A stretch of DNA of 64,000 nucleotides, taken from positions 161,605 to 225,604 of the forward strand of contig QZCP01000046.1 in NCBI GenBank assembly GCA_003956705.1. The letters run 5' to 3'. Below the pieces are notes generated by a model that saw only the letters and a list, made by a program, of their open reading frames with translations, was not told the origin of the DNA and ran no database searches. Below are positions 25,162 through 36,009 of this stretch, in pieces. The DNA is from Brevipalpus yothersi. Taxonomy: Eukaryota > Arthropoda > Arachnida > Trombidiformes > Tenuipalpidae. The position numbers and the translations under genes are program-made. Position 1 is the first letter of the stretch; the number at the start of each line of letters is the position of its first letter.

Positions 25162-27696
25162 ATGATGATGAATGAAATAACCGAAATTCCGTTTAATCTA
25201 CTCACTGGTCAATCACTTGATTCACCGATACTTCAGCTAAGCTCAATACTATTACAGTGTTTCGCGTTAATTGTGATTGGCTATGCTGCTGGTCGATTTG
25301 ATGTGATCAATGCGAAAGAATCTGATGGATTAGCCAATTTTGTTTCATACTTTTCACTACCTGCACTCATTTTTCTCAGCCTTGCTCGATGTGATTTCAG
25401 CCAAATTGATTGGTATTTTGTCGCCTCTGTATTTATTGCCAAAACTTTGCTCTTCATTGGTGTCATTGTGGTTACCTGCATAATATCGAAAACTCGGTGC
25501 ATTGGAAAAGCTGGTCTGTATGGTTTATTCGTCACTCAGAGCAATGATTTTGCCATTGGCTATCCATTGTTCATCTCTCTATACCAAAATGATCATCCAA
25601 ATTTTCCCGATTATCTATACGTGATTGCCCCTCTACAATTGGTTCTGATCAGTCCATGTGGAATTTTCATGATGGAATTGGACAAGTATCGAACGGAGAA
25701 TCAATCTCCAAAAAATCCAACAAGTGCATTGAAAATCATCGTCCAAGTGTCAAAGCGTACTTTTTTGAATCCAGTTATCATCATGACTTTAAGTGGTATT
25801 GCTTGGAATATAATTTTTGGACCCAAAATACCGATCATGATGGGAGGCTTTCTACAATCTCTGTCCGATGCATTTGCTCCAACATCTCTATTTCTACTTG
25901 GCTTGAACATTGTCCAAGAAGCTGGAGCAATCAAGGGTTTCTCAAAATTTTTGATACCTTCCACACTGAGTGCTGTTAAATTGATCATTTGTCCACTTCT
26001 CCTGAGAACGGTATGCCAACAGTTACTTCAAGGTGATGAAGATCATGTCACCGCATTGAGTAACTTTGGATTCCTTTATGGTATCATTCCAAGTGCACCA
26101 ACAGCGGCAATATTTGCCATTACTTATGGTATCGGCTCATGGATCATGTCCTCTGGACTGATTATATCAACTGTAATCTCTGCTCCATTAATGTTTGTGT
26201 CGGCAAGCTTAATACGATCACCTGACAATCGAGTTGAACAATTTGAACAAAATCTTTTGCAAAGTATTGAAGTGATCAGCTTAATCAGTATACCCTGTGT
26301 TTTTTGGACACTGATTATCTTCATTTGTGGCCGAAAGTGGACCAGTATCACTCATCGAATCACATTTCTATTGCTACTGAGTCAAGCAATCCTTGCTATA
26401 TCCGGCTATTCAATCCAATTGGAAATGAGTCAACCTTCATGGTGTCATTTAGTACCCATTTTCGCTGTATTCATGTCTCGATTTCTAGTAACGATCAACA
26501 GTCTCACCTTGGCGGCTGTTCATCAACGAACTTTGCCACAGATAATGAAATTTCAAGATGTGTGTCTTTTGACATCTCTGGTGATTTCAATTTGTTTAGT
26601 GATAATCATCTTCTTCATGTCACCACGATCATCAGCTGTCACAGCAGATCATGAATTTCCATTCGGCTTTTCTCAGGCCATCATAAGTATGGCCGTTCTT
26701 TTCGTTAACATTGTGGCCACTGGATTCGCGATAATTGTTCAACAACGATTCCAATCCTCATTCGAATCATATCAACGAATGGCAAGTGATGCTGAGCTCA
26801 ACGATAAGTCATCGATTGTTTCATCGGAAAAAAGTATCTGGGATGAATTGAATGAAGAAATGATGAGTGTGGGTCTATCTGATCAATTTAATGGGTTGAA
26901 AAATTATAAAACGCATCAAAACAGCTCAAAAGATTCGATTGAATGTATTGAAATCAGGGAGATTGAGAGAAGCTTCGATCAATCGAGTACACAATCGGAT
27001 CCAGCAAAGACCAAAAAACGGCAACCAAAATCATGTATCAATTCGATTTGGTGCTATTGGAAAGATTTACGACGTGCAAGTATAGCTTTTGACAATAATA
27101 CGAAAAGTGTTAGCTTTTACAGTTATATTCAAGTTGATTTGCATACTGCTCTGTTATTACTGTTAGAACTTTCTATGATCATTGGTTTTGTATGCTCTCT
27201 AAGCAAAGCAATGGGTGAAAGAATCTCTGGTATTTATAAGGAATTAATTTTTCTTGACATTTTTCTGTGTCATGGTCAAGCAATATTCAGTTTCGTGTTG
27301 TTTGGATTAGATTTTACTCCGATAATTGATCTGTGGCGATGTTTCAATTCAAAATATAGTTCACTCAAATTTTTGAACAAAAAATGCTCTGATTCATCTG
27401 AGGAAACAATGCATCTGTGTCAACAATTTTATACTTATCATCGAGAAAAATGTTCAGCTGATATATGTTTCACCATTACATATGGATGTGTTGAGATGTC
27501 TGTTTTTAAAGGTCGTGATTTGATCAGATGGCTTATCGGAAGTGGCCTTACAGCTGATCGAAAATCAGCGGAAATATATTCAGCAAGTCTTTTTAAAGGA
27601 CAAATTTTCAAGCATTTAGATGGATGCTCACATTTTTCGAACACATCATCTTTGTATCATTTTACTGATGAGTGGTCTCTTCTATCAATTAGATAA
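25162..27696 (+). CDS. GPR155: GPR155/LYCHOS-like lysosomal cholesterol sensor
   Basis: GPR155 (LYCHOS) couples an auxin-carrier-like transporter domain to a GPCR-like bundle and a C-terminal DEP domain; in vertebrates it reports lysosomal cholesterol to mTORC1. This intronless 844-aa frame begins with a PIN/auxin-carrier-type region (residues 25-350: VIGYAAGRFDVI, FVSYFSLPALIFLSLARCDF, GLFVTQSNDFAIGYPLF, GIIPSAPTAAIFAITYG). Further hydrophobic helices follow (about 370-540), then a long polar loop (about 540-650), more helices (about 660-720), and a DEP-like segment at about 765-825 containing GRDLIRWLIGSGL and ALF-like ASLFKGQIFKHL. Domain order and length match the family. AATAAA occurs at 27700-27705 and 27719-27724. 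It directly precedes the P450 array on the same strand. Confidence 0.85.
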   Translation: MMMNEITEIPFNLLTGQSLDSPILQLSSILLQCFALIVIGYAAGRFDVINAKESDGLANFVSYFSLPALIFLSLARCDFSQIDWYFVASVFIAKTLLFIGVIVVTCIISKTRCIGKAGLYGLFVTQSNDFAIGYPLFISLYQNDHPNFPDYLYVIAPLQLVLISPCGIFMMELDKYRTENQSPKNPTSALKIIVQVSKRTFLNPVIIMTLSGIAWNIIFGPKIPIMMGGFLQSLSDAFAPTSLFLLGLNIVQEAGAIKGFSKFLIPSTLSAVKLIICPLLLRTVCQQLLQGDEDHVTALSNFGFLYGIIPSAPTAAIFAITYGIGSWIMSSGLIISTVISAPLMFVSASLIRSPDNRVEQFEQNLLQSIEVISLISIPCVFWTLIIFICGRKWTSITHRITFLLLLSQAILAISGYSIQLEMSQPSWCHLVPIFAVFMSRFLVTINSLTLAAVHQRTLPQIMKFQDVCLLTSLVISICLVIIIFFMSPRSSAVTADHEFPFGFSQAIISMAVLFVNIVATGFAIIVQQRFQSSFESYQRMASDAELNDKSSIVSSEKSIWDELNEEMMSVGLSDQFNGLKNYKTHQNSSKDSIECIEIREIERSFDQSSTQSDPAKTKKRQPKSCINSIWCYWKDLRRASIAFDNNTKSVSFYSYIQVDLHTALLLLLELSMIIGFVCSLSKAMGERISGIYKELIFLDIFLCHGQAIFSFVLFGLDFTPIIDLWRCFNSKYSSLKFLNKKCSDSSEETMHLCQQFYTYHREKCSADICFTITYGCVEMSVFKGRDLIRWLIGSGLTADRKSAEIYSASLFKGQIFKHLDGCSHFSNTSSLYHFTDEWSLLSIR

Positions 27697-27896
27697 TTTA
27701 ATAAATTAGCTTTCATTCAATAAAACAACTCATCGTTTTTGAGACTGATTTCTATGTTAATCAACTCCGTTTTCGCACTTCACAAAAATATATATCTAAA
27801 TCTATTAATTAAAATGAGATTCGAAAGGTTTCTTTCAAAAAAATTAATGGAAATGATCGAATCGCTACTGCAAGAATCCGTATCGAAAAATATTTT

Positions 27897-28121
27897 GAAG
27901 TAATTGTTTCACCTCATTCGACACCGTTTGGAGGAGGTAAACGAAAGTGTATCGGAGAAAATTTGGCTATGGTTGAGCTTTTTCAGTATCTGACAAGTTT
28001 AGTCCAAAGATATAACTTGAGAGCCCAAAATGGCCCAGATAATGTATCTGATGAGATTAAGCATGGCTTTGTTTCGTTTCCTATTTATCTGCCACAAATC
28101 ATAATCCAATTCGTGAATTAG
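27897..28121 (+). pseudogene. 3' fragment of a cytochrome P450 gene
   Basis: This 225-nt piece is open to a TAG and encodes only the last 74 residues of a P450, from just before the heme loop (PFGGGKRKCIGEN) to the C-terminus. Its codons are nearly identical to the end of the P450 at 36010-37521. The sequence after the stop instead matches the 3' flank of the P450 at 38287-39786. It has no N-terminal 430 residues, I-helix or K-helix, so it cannot make an enzyme. It lies 200 bases after the GPR155-like stop and marks the left edge of the duplicated block. Confidence 0.9.
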
Positions 28122-28666
28122 TAATAAGATTGATATTTATTAGCTTCTCAAACCCATATGTGTTCTCAAGAAGAGAAGCATTCGATTCATTCACTATTTC
28201 CTAGATATTTTTTCGAAAGTTGATCTGGATAATCTTCATCATCGTGGATAAAGGGTAGTCATTCATATTAACTCTATCACTTGTAAACTTTCCGATGAGC
28301 ATATTTACCCGTATAAAGAAGGGTTATTATCAAGGAAAATATGAGATGATACAGTTATTTGATCATCCCATTTTCCAACGACAAACGCTAATCATCATCT
28401 TTGTATAAACCTGTGATAATCTTTGACAACTATCAGTAGAATAAATCGAGCTGATTCATGCTGAGACCACCATAATGGCCATTTTTGGAGGGAGGTTGGG
28501 ATATCCAGCACTGAATATTCAAACAAATTTTCTTGCATTAGAAAAACTAGTAGATCCTATCTAACTTAAAATTTGTATCATATTTGAAAATGAAAAGAGA
28601 ATGTGTGAACCGATAAAGTTTCTATCGAAGATCATATAGAGGGGTAAAGGGTCATCTAGATGACTC

Positions 28667-28677
28667 AGAGAGAGAGA

Positions 28678-28725
<48 letters not shown>
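28667..28725. repeat. (AG)n microsatellite
   Basis: AG dinucleotide run of about 59 nt with a single GG interruption at 28681-28682. Confidence 0.9.
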
Positions 28726-28728
<3 letters not shown>

Positions 28729-29154
28729 AACTAGACTGAAGAGTGATCTTCGGGACAAGCGAATACATGTATACATACATACATACATGTATATGTTTCT
28801 AAAGAAAGGAACTACAGAACGGGGTTGGGACCTATGGTAAAAGGGTCTGAAAGAGGTCATAGGATAGAGTAGGCGATAAAGATCTTCAGTATGACGGTTA
28901 AGAAAATTTCAAAAATTTCAGATGAAATATAACAAGACTCCAAGAGAAATTTTTTTGGTAATCTGATTCATTTCAATCCAATCGTGTTAGGGGGAAAATT
29001 TTTGTCATGATTTGAGCACATGAAGAGAAAGGTGTTTGCCTTGAAGTGAAGGAGAATGATGTTGATGATTTTTCTCCCTCTCTAGAATTATCTGCTCAAT
29101 GAATGACTTTCATCACAGACAAAAGTTAGTTTGAGAAACAATTTGATCGTTTTT

Positions 29155-29160
29155 TATAAA
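29155..29160 (+). promoter_or_regulatory. Possible TATA box of the first intact P450
   Basis: TATAAA preceded by a T-run lies 83 bases before the ATG at 29243. In the paralogous leader upstream of 40690 the same position reads TTTTTTGGTGGAG, so the TATA-like element is absent from the sister gene. Functional use is untested. Confidence 0.3.
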
Positions 29161-29242
29161 AGTTTGATGAAGGATCCCGTTTATAGACCATTTTGGAGAA
29201 TTTTTTTGTCATCAGTTGATTGATCAAGTTGATTCAAGAAGA

Positions 29243-30754
29243 ATGTCGTTTCTCAGTTCGATTCGAATTGAGGACCAAAGTGATGTGACAAAGCTGCTTC
29301 TCTCAGTTCTAATCGGCTTGCTACTGATTCAAGTATTCAAACGGATATATGAAATATTCAGACTTCCACCTGGACCATATGGCCTACCGATTGTGGGATA
29401 TCTGCCATTCATGAGTGGAAATTATGCCGGAGATTACATCAAAATGGGTAAGAAATATGGATCACCATTCTCGATTCATTTTGGAAAATATGACTTTGTT
29501 ATCATCAACGATTGGGACCATGCTATTGAAGCTTTTGGAAAAGAGGAACTTCTTGCACGACAACCTGATGGCCTCCGAGGTGGACTTTTTAGTGAAAAAG
29601 GCTTAAGTGATTTGAGTGGTCAGGCATGGAAGGATCAGAGGAGAACTGCTCTACACATTTTGCGAGATATTGGTTTTGGTAAAAGTGTTATGGAAGATAA
29701 GATGTGTGAAGAAATCGAATTATTTGTGAAAGAACTTGAAAAACAAATAGGCGAGCCATTCAATATTCTAGATCTTCTATCAGCAAGTACCAGTAATAAT
29801 ATTAGTGTTCTGGCTTATGGCAAGCGATTTGAATATGATGATGAAGAGAAAATTCAACAAGATTATTTAACCAAAAAGCTAAGAGGGGGAGATGCTTTCA
29901 TTGGCCTAGGAACCGCTTTTCCATTTATGGCTAAGGTTCTCAGTTTTTTGGGGAATAAGAAGCACAAATTTTTCATTGATGCTGTCAATAAAACTCTGGA
30001 ATTTGATGCTTCTCAAATCGAAAAGCATAAAAATCCAGACTATGATCATATTCCTGATTATATTGATGGTTTCATGGAGAAAATGGACGAACGAAGAGCA
30101 AGAGGCTTACCATTGGATACATTCAGAATACCTGTTCTTAAGACTAACATAAACGTTTTGTTCGGTGCTGGATCTTCAACTGTATTTTCTACTATGTCAT
30201 GGATGATTCTTCTCATGGTTAAACATCCTCATTATCAAGTGAAAATACGTGAGGAAATATCTCGAGTTATTGGCTCTAGAAGACCAAATTATGATGATCG
30301 TCATTTGATGCCTTTCACTCTCGCTTTCATTTACGAAACTCTTCGATATCGTACGAACGTTCCGCTTAACCTGGTTCGATATGCTTCCAAAGAGGTTTAT
30401 GTAAAAAACACTTTCATTCCAAAAGGAACATTAGTTATTATCAATTTCTTCGCCATCGATCACGATCCAAGTCTATGGAACGAGCCTGATAAGTTCATGC
30501 CTGAAAGACTTCTCTCACCTGATCAATCAAAAGTAATCATTCCCCCTCATTTGATTCCATTTGGAGCTGGTAAACGAAAGTGTATCGGAGAAAGTATGGC
30601 CCTAGTTGAGCTGTTCCAATACCTGACAAGTCTTGTACAAAGATATGATTTGATAGCTAGTGATGGTGCTGATAAAGTATCTGATGAGATCCTTAACGGC
30701 TTTATTTCTGCTCCTCTGCATATGCCGCATATTATTATTCAATCAGTCAACTGA
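29243..30754 (+). CDS. Cytochrome P450, CYP2 clan, array member 1
   Basis: Microsomal heme monooxygenase, intronless, 503 aa. The ATG at 29243 begins MSFLSSIRIEDQ and aligns with the start of its block sister at 40690. In order: an N-terminal membrane anchor (about residues 15-33), the proline hinge LPPGPYGLP, helix C WKDQR, an I-helix segment GAGSST at 308-313 (the usual acidic residue before Thr is Ser), the K-helix ETLR, PERL, and the heme loop PFGAGKRKCIGE with its Cys ligand. The tract SRRPNYDDRHLMPF matches the gene at 33272 rather than the block sister, a sign of gene conversion. Substrate is unknown; CYP2-clan arrays in arthropods include xenobiotic and hormone oxidases. Confidence 0.93.
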   Translation: MSFLSSIRIEDQSDVTKLLLSVLIGLLLIQVFKRIYEIFRLPPGPYGLPIVGYLPFMSGNYAGDYIKMGKKYGSPFSIHFGKYDFVIINDWDHAIEAFGKEELLARQPDGLRGGLFSEKGLSDLSGQAWKDQRRTALHILRDIGFGKSVMEDKMCEEIELFVKELEKQIGEPFNILDLLSASTSNNISVLAYGKRFEYDDEEKIQQDYLTKKLRGGDAFIGLGTAFPFMAKVLSFLGNKKHKFFIDAVNKTLEFDASQIEKHKNPDYDHIPDYIDGFMEKMDERRARGLPLDTFRIPVLKTNINVLFGAGSSTVFSTMSWMILLMVKHPHYQVKIREEISRVIGSRRPNYDDRHLMPFTLAFIYETLRYRTNVPLNLVRYASKEVYVKNTFIPKGTLVIINFFAIDHDPSLWNEPDKFMPERLLSPDQSKVIIPPHLIPFGAGKRKCIGESMALVELFQYLTSLVQRYDLIASDGADKVSDEILNGFISAPLHMPHIIIQSVN

Positions 30755-31935
30755 TATCGAGATCAAACCGAATTTTCCACTGTTATACTATCTTATATGT
30801 AACTTTTGAGTTACTTTTGTTTTTGAAGTTTTTTTTTATTTCTAATTGCCATGAACTGGATAGAACTGAAATAATAGCGCAATACTCATGAAGCTCATCC
30901 AACTTGTATGTTTTTTCACGATACATGTTGAACGTTTAACTCATAATTCATTCATTCATAATTCATCAATTAATTCATTCAACTGGATAACCAGTTAGCA
31001 CAAATCATCTTCTCAATCTAGGAGAATTCAAGATTCTTCCTAAAGCTGATCACAGAATAAAGTTCAACCTTGTACTTGTTATGAGTCAAAACATGATGCA
31101 ACGATTCATTATCTATCTTCTCAGCCTATGTGATTATTCATTTCGTTTCATCGCAAAAACATTGGCTGGATTGTCAGTCTTCTGAAAATTGATGAAAAAC
31201 ATATTTTCAATGAGAAGATTGAGAAGTTGAATCCAAGGCAGAGTCGATTCAGTTGTGAGCCGCTCGAAGATCAAAATACTGCGACCAAGTTTTTTGTTCG
31301 CATTTTGATCAGTTTATATTTTTCAAACTAATCAAACGAATAAATAAAAAAATATGCATACAATTTCCACTGCTTAACATGGCTTTATTCTTAGTTTCTT
31401 GCAAAACGAACATGCTTTTCGGTCAATTTTTTCGATTTTTGATCTCTCTCTCTCTCTCTGAAATGGGGGCATTTTTTATGGTAAAAAAATTACTGCAAAT
31501 AGGCTGTACCTGGTAGATGTCCTACTGTAAGTGTATTTACAGTGTGTAGATGCCAATGTTTTTCAGTGACTTTCGTGAGCGTAGTGAATTGTTACTCAAT
31601 TTATTATCAATAATAGTGGAGCAATTTGATGGCATTGAAATATGTTGGAGGTGCAAATGCGATAAACAATTAGAAACTCACATTAGTCACCCAATTCACT
31701 TACCAACTAGAGATTTCCACTTATGATGAATGAAAGCAAAATATCACACATCTTTCCTCTTATCTTTCTCCATTTTATTTGCACATCTTCCAGTATCAGC
31801 CCATTTGATCAATCTATGGAAATTTGAAAAACGAGAAAAGAGAAATCATCCATCTAAACTTCTGTGACCATGATGATCTAGCATTAATTTTATTTCCCAG
31901 TGGAATGTTTATGATTTATAAATTTATTTGGGAAA
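30755..31935. other. Gene-less stretch holding a relic P450 leader
   Basis: Homologous along its length to 42202-43469 in the second copy of the block. It contains a decayed P450 first part at about 31253-31345 (separate entry), a short TC run at 31443-31459 where the other copy has 81 nt, and a conserved TTTATGATTTATAAATT element just before the disabled gene at 31936. Confidence 0.65.
31253..31345 (+). pseudogene. Relic of a P450 N-terminus and its leader
   Basis: Read in frame this gives LEDQNTATKFFVRILISLY followed by stops. It corresponds to the membrane-anchor start of the P450 at 45640 (FEDQNIITKFLISLLISV). The preceding 200 bases also match the leader of 45640 (for example GAGTCAAAACATGATGC at 31083-31099 versus 45467-45483). 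So a promoter plus about 30 codons remain of a former gene. The rest is deleted. Confidence 0.7.
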
Positions 31936-32820
31936 ATGTTGCTCTCCAGCTTGAAGTTTTTGGTAGCTGAATTAGATCTGACCAGATTTTTAATCACTGC
32001 TTTGTGCTGCTTGATTGTAATCGAAGTATTAAAGCGTATCTATGAAATATCGAGACTTCCGCCTGGTCCATATGGTTTACCAATCGTTGGATATTTACCT
32101 TTTATGAGTGAAAATTTTGCTGGAGACTACATCAAATTGGGCAAAAAATATGGATCACCATTTCCAATATACATGTATTTTGGTAGATTTCATTATGATC
32201 AGCGATTGAGATCATGCTGATGAAACTTTTGGGAAAAGAGCAACTTCTTGCACGACAACCTGATGGCTTTGCTGGTGGACTTTTTGGTGCAAAAGGTCCA
32301 GCAGATATGAGTGGACAAGAGTGGGAAGATCAGCGAAGAACTGCTCTACATATTTTACGAGACATTGGTTTTGGTAAAAGTGCCATGGAAGATGAAATTG
32401 TAGAGGAGATTGAAATATTTGCGGCTGAGCTTGACAAGCAGAAAGGCAAACCTATTGTGATTTCAGATCTTTTATCGGCAAGTACTAGCAACAATACCAG
32501 TGTTTTGACTAATGGGTGAGAGATTTGAATATGATGATGAAGAAAAATTCAACTTGACATTTTGTCAAAAAAAAGCCGGAGAATGGATAATCATTGGTAT
32601 TGCCATTTATGGTGAAAGTGTTGAAATTATTTGGCTGGAAAAATCATCTGGATCGTCAAAAATTTTTCATCTTCGACAAATTACTTCTAGTGAGAAAAAG
32701 CTTTTTAACGAGAAAGTCTCGGCATCATATCATAATAAAATTACAACCAAGAATCTTTCGTCTTCACGAGATGGATCAAGATATTGGCTTGATTCGAATA
32801 AAGGGATGTAATAATATTAA
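31936..32820 (+). pseudogene. Disabled cytochrome P450, truncated and frameshifted
   Basis: Starts MLLSSLKFLVAELDLTRF, almost identical to the intact P450 at 43470, and keeps the anchor and LPPGPYGLP hinge. An indel cluster near 32172-32215 shifts frame into a stop. The next part reads in another frame (GKEQLLARQPDGFAGGLF, helix C WEDQR), ends at a second stop at 32517-32519 caused by a single-base shift, and resumes as GERFEYDDEEK. After about 32650 similarity to the sister fades; the I-helix, K-helix and heme loop are missing. At least two frameshifts plus loss of the 3' half make this a clear pseudogene. The exact right edge is uncertain. Confidence 0.92.
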
Positions 32821-33271
32821 TACTAATAGTTTCTAAATAAATTTTGATGGTACCTTAATTGACTCTCACTAAAATCTAGTCAAAAATAATCCATGTTTTA
32901 CCTCTCCTCATTGAAGAAGTTGAACTAATACTCTAGAAATAGATGAGCTTTCTTAACATAGTTTGTTTTTATAAATCTCATTAGTGGTCTAGCAAGAATA
33001 GGTACATTTGGCCTCCAGGCTAAACAGGTAAGAAAGTGGATTTAACCTTGCAACAGACGATGAAAACATTGCAAAAATTTTCTCTCTCAGCAATTATCTA
33101 TCCACTTGTCAGTGTTAAATAAACACTTCTTATCTATTGTGTTCATACTTCTACGACTTGATATCAGGAAAAAAAGTGTTAAGGAGACAGTTTCATCATT
33201 TTTCCTTACCACTTGTTCCAGAAGGTAACATAACAGTGGAAATCTTGGACCAAATTTGATCGAATTCAACA
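32821..33271. other. Gene-less spacer, leader of P450 array member 2
   Basis: About 450 bases without an open gene. A segment near 33075-33105 (AAAATTTTCTCTCTCAGCAATTATC-like) resembles the sequence at about 38093-38125 upstream of another array member, suggesting shared promoter ancestry. Confidence 0.5.
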
Positions 33272-34783
33272 ATGTCGATTCTCGGTTTAGAGGATAAAAG
33301 TTATTTGACAAAGTTAGTGATATCAGGTTTAATCGGCTTGATACTTATTCGACTGTTAAAACGACTCTATGTGATATTTAAACTTCCATCAGGACCTTAT
33401 GGTTTACCGATTGTTGGATACATACCATTTTTGAGTGAGAATCTCGTTGAAGATTACATCAAGTTGGGAAAAAAATATGGTTCACCATTCTCAATTCATT
33501 TGGGAAAATTTGACTTCATCATAATCAATGATTGGCATCATGCAAACGAAGCATTCCAGAAAGAGGAGCTTCTTGCTCGACAACCTGATGGTTTTTCTGG
33601 TGGATTATTGCCAGGAAAAGGTATTGTTGATCTGAGTGGCCAGCCATGGAAAGAGCAACGAAGAACTGCTCTCCACATTTTACGAGACATTGGTTTTGGT
33701 AAAAGTGCCATGGAAGATAAGATTCTGGAAGAAATCGAAATATTTGTGAAAGAGCTGGATAAACAAAAAGGCAAGCCATTCAATGTGTTGAGTCTTCTCT
33801 CAGCAACCACAAGTAACAATATTTGCGTTTTGACTTATGGTAAAAGATTTGAATATAATGATGATGAGAAAATTGAGCTCGATTATATGATCAAGAAAAG
33901 TACTGAAGGATCAACATTCGCAGGACTGGCTATAATGATGCCATTTTTGGTGAAAGTATTGAAATTTTTTGGCAATAAACAGTACAAATTTTTCATGGAG
34001 ACAGCAGACAGAGCAAGAGAATTTGATAGTTTCCAGATCCGAAAGCATGAAAATCCAGACTATGAGCACATTACAGATTATATTGATGGTTTTCTGGAGA
34101 AAATGGAAGAACGAAAAAGTAAAGGATTACCACTGGAAACATATGACATGGACACTCTCAAAGCAAATATACGAACTCTTTTTGGTGCTGGCTCAACTAC
34201 TGTGTATTCAACCCTATCATGGATCATACTTTTGCTAGTTAAACATCCTCATTATCAGACAAAAATGCGTGAAGAAATAATCCGAGTTATTGGCTCTAGA
34301 AGACCAAATTATGATGATCGTCATTTGATGCCTTTCACCGTTGCTTTCATCTATGAAACTTTAAGATATCGAACAAACGTTCCATTGAATTTGGTTCGAT
34401 ATGCTTCCAAAGATCTGTGCCTAGATAAAACTTTCATTCCCAAAGGAACATCAGTTACGGTCAATTTTTATGCCATTGATCATAATCCTAATCTATGGAC
34501 TGAGCCTGATAAATTCATGCCCGAACGACTTTTGTCTCCAGATCAATCGAAAGTAATCATTCCACCTCATTTGACACCTTTTGGAGCTGGTAAACGAAAG
34601 TGTATAGGAGAAACGATGGCACTACTTGAACTTTTCCAATATTCAACAAGTCTTGTTCAAAGATATATTTTCACTGCACATGATGGACCAGATAAAGTAT
34701 CTGACATAATGAAACCTGGTTTTGTTTCTGTTCCCTTACACATGCCTCAAATTGTTATCGAGCCAACTAAGGTTCAAGACTGA
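33272..34783 (+). CDS. Cytochrome P450, CYP2 clan, array member 2
   Basis: Intronless, 503 aa, starting MSILGLEDKSYLTK. It has the membrane anchor (about 14-32), a hinge that reads LPSGPYGLP (Ser replaces the usual second Pro), helix C WKEQR, I-helix GAGSTT, K-helix ETLR, PERL and heme loop PFGAGKRKCIGE. It ends with an unusual tail VIEPTKVQD where other members end in QPVN/QSVN. It is one of the more divergent members, and nothing in the block duplication corresponds to it exactly. About 50 bases around 34278-34330 are identical to 30258-30310 in member 1. Confidence 0.93.
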   Translation: MSILGLEDKSYLTKLVISGLIGLILIRLLKRLYVIFKLPSGPYGLPIVGYIPFLSENLVEDYIKLGKKYGSPFSIHLGKFDFIIINDWHHANEAFQKEELLARQPDGFSGGLLPGKGIVDLSGQPWKEQRRTALHILRDIGFGKSAMEDKILEEIEIFVKELDKQKGKPFNVLSLLSATTSNNICVLTYGKRFEYNDDEKIELDYMIKKSTEGSTFAGLAIMMPFLVKVLKFFGNKQYKFFMETADRAREFDSFQIRKHENPDYEHITDYIDGFLEKMEERKSKGLPLETYDMDTLKANIRTLFGAGSTTVYSTLSWIILLLVKHPHYQTKMREEIIRVIGSRRPNYDDRHLMPFTVAFIYETLRYRTNVPLNLVRYASKDLCLDKTFIPKGTSVTVNFYAIDHNPNLWTEPDKFMPERLLSPDQSKVIIPPHLTPFGAGKRKCIGETMALLELFQYSTSLVQRYIFTAHDGPDKVSDIMKPGFVSVPLHMPQIVIEPTKVQD

Positions 34784-36009
34784 GCTTGATTGAACTAGAC
34801 TTTCCTTTTTTTCACTTTTTTGGACTGTCATTATTCTCAGATATTTTGGCTTTTCGATTAAAATCGTGGCAATCGAGAAGTTGTAATCTATCAAAAATTG
34901 TGACCGGCACTATTGAATCTGGGTTAGCTCTCAAACACTGAACCAATTTAATGTTGAAATTTTCGATCAGCCTTTCAGCATTTTCGAAAAAATATGTCCG
35001 AGATGCTCGATCTTCACTATCAGGAGATGAAAAAATTCGTTCAAAATTACTTTTCCACTATTGTCCGAAAAATAACTGAACACGATACGATGATTTTTAC
35101 ATTGTTTCTCAACTAATTATTGTAAAATAGTTCAATTATCGATTAAAAAATCTCGTCTTTCATGATGTCTAAAACTTGACTTAACCATCCCAGATTAGCT
35201 CCGATTTTCAATTCAATATCAATCCACTGAGACACTTGTAAAAAATGTTTACACGATGTGACTTATTGTCCAGCTTCCCAACATAATTAATAACTAATTC
35301 TATTGGATGGAACAGAAGCTATAATTTCCATTGGCTCACATAATTTGTAGATGCACTCAATTTGGACTTGATGAATGACGAAGATGAATAATTGAATGTC
35401 TCGGCAACCTCGGGACTGGTCATCTGGGGAGGGATAATGATGTGATGATAATTATCATTATGAGGCATTGATCATTTACAGAATTCGAGGAACTAGCTGG
35501 AAATGTTTGCACTTGAAACACAAGGAAGATTCTTGCTCGAGCATATAAATAATTAGGTCACAAAACAACTGAATTGATTCTGCTAGTGTGTTTCCCTCAT
35601 CAGCCCACAATCACGAGAATTTAGAGGTGATTTTCTCAATCAAAATATACCTTTTTAGGCCCATTTTATTGGATTCAAATCGCAAATAATCACAAGAGTA
35701 GAGAATGAAATAATCATTGAAATGAATGCTATCGTACATCTGGATGTGTTGTGAAACTTATCATTCAGCTTCGAGCTACAGCAAAAAAGTTTTACCTTGA
35801 GATGAACTGAAAAGTGACGCAATCTTCTTTCTTTCTCTTTCTCAACTTATCTACCTGTTTGATGATTGAGAGAGCTTTTTTCATTGCGAAAACATAGTCT
35901 GGGAAGCATTTTTCTCTGCCTACTATGGTCATGTCTAAGATTTTGTTTTGAATCAAGACGAAAATTAGATTATCAGGAGTGAAATATTTAGATGTAACTG
36001 GTATAAAGA
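34784..36009. other. Gene-less spacer between P450 members 2 and 3
   Basis: About 1.2 kb with no open frame of note and no P450 remnant that I can recognise. A TATAAAG at 36002-36008 abuts the ATG at 36010 and is too close to act as a TATA box. Confidence 0.5.

Larger units (their letters stand above)
28122..29242. other. Gene-less stretch; duplicated P450 intergenic sequence with microsatellite
   Basis: Much of this is recognisably homologous to 39787-40689: the segment near 28200-28310 matches about 39890-40000, and 28925-29242 matches about 40375-40689. A GA microsatellite (28667-28725) and a TACA-type tract (28764-28789) lie in the part not shared. The 3' end is the promoter and leader of the first intact P450. 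Confidence 0.7.

Noticed and set aside
28561..28860. Minus-strand frame with a long Ser-Leu run
   Set aside because: It is created by translation of the AG microsatellite.
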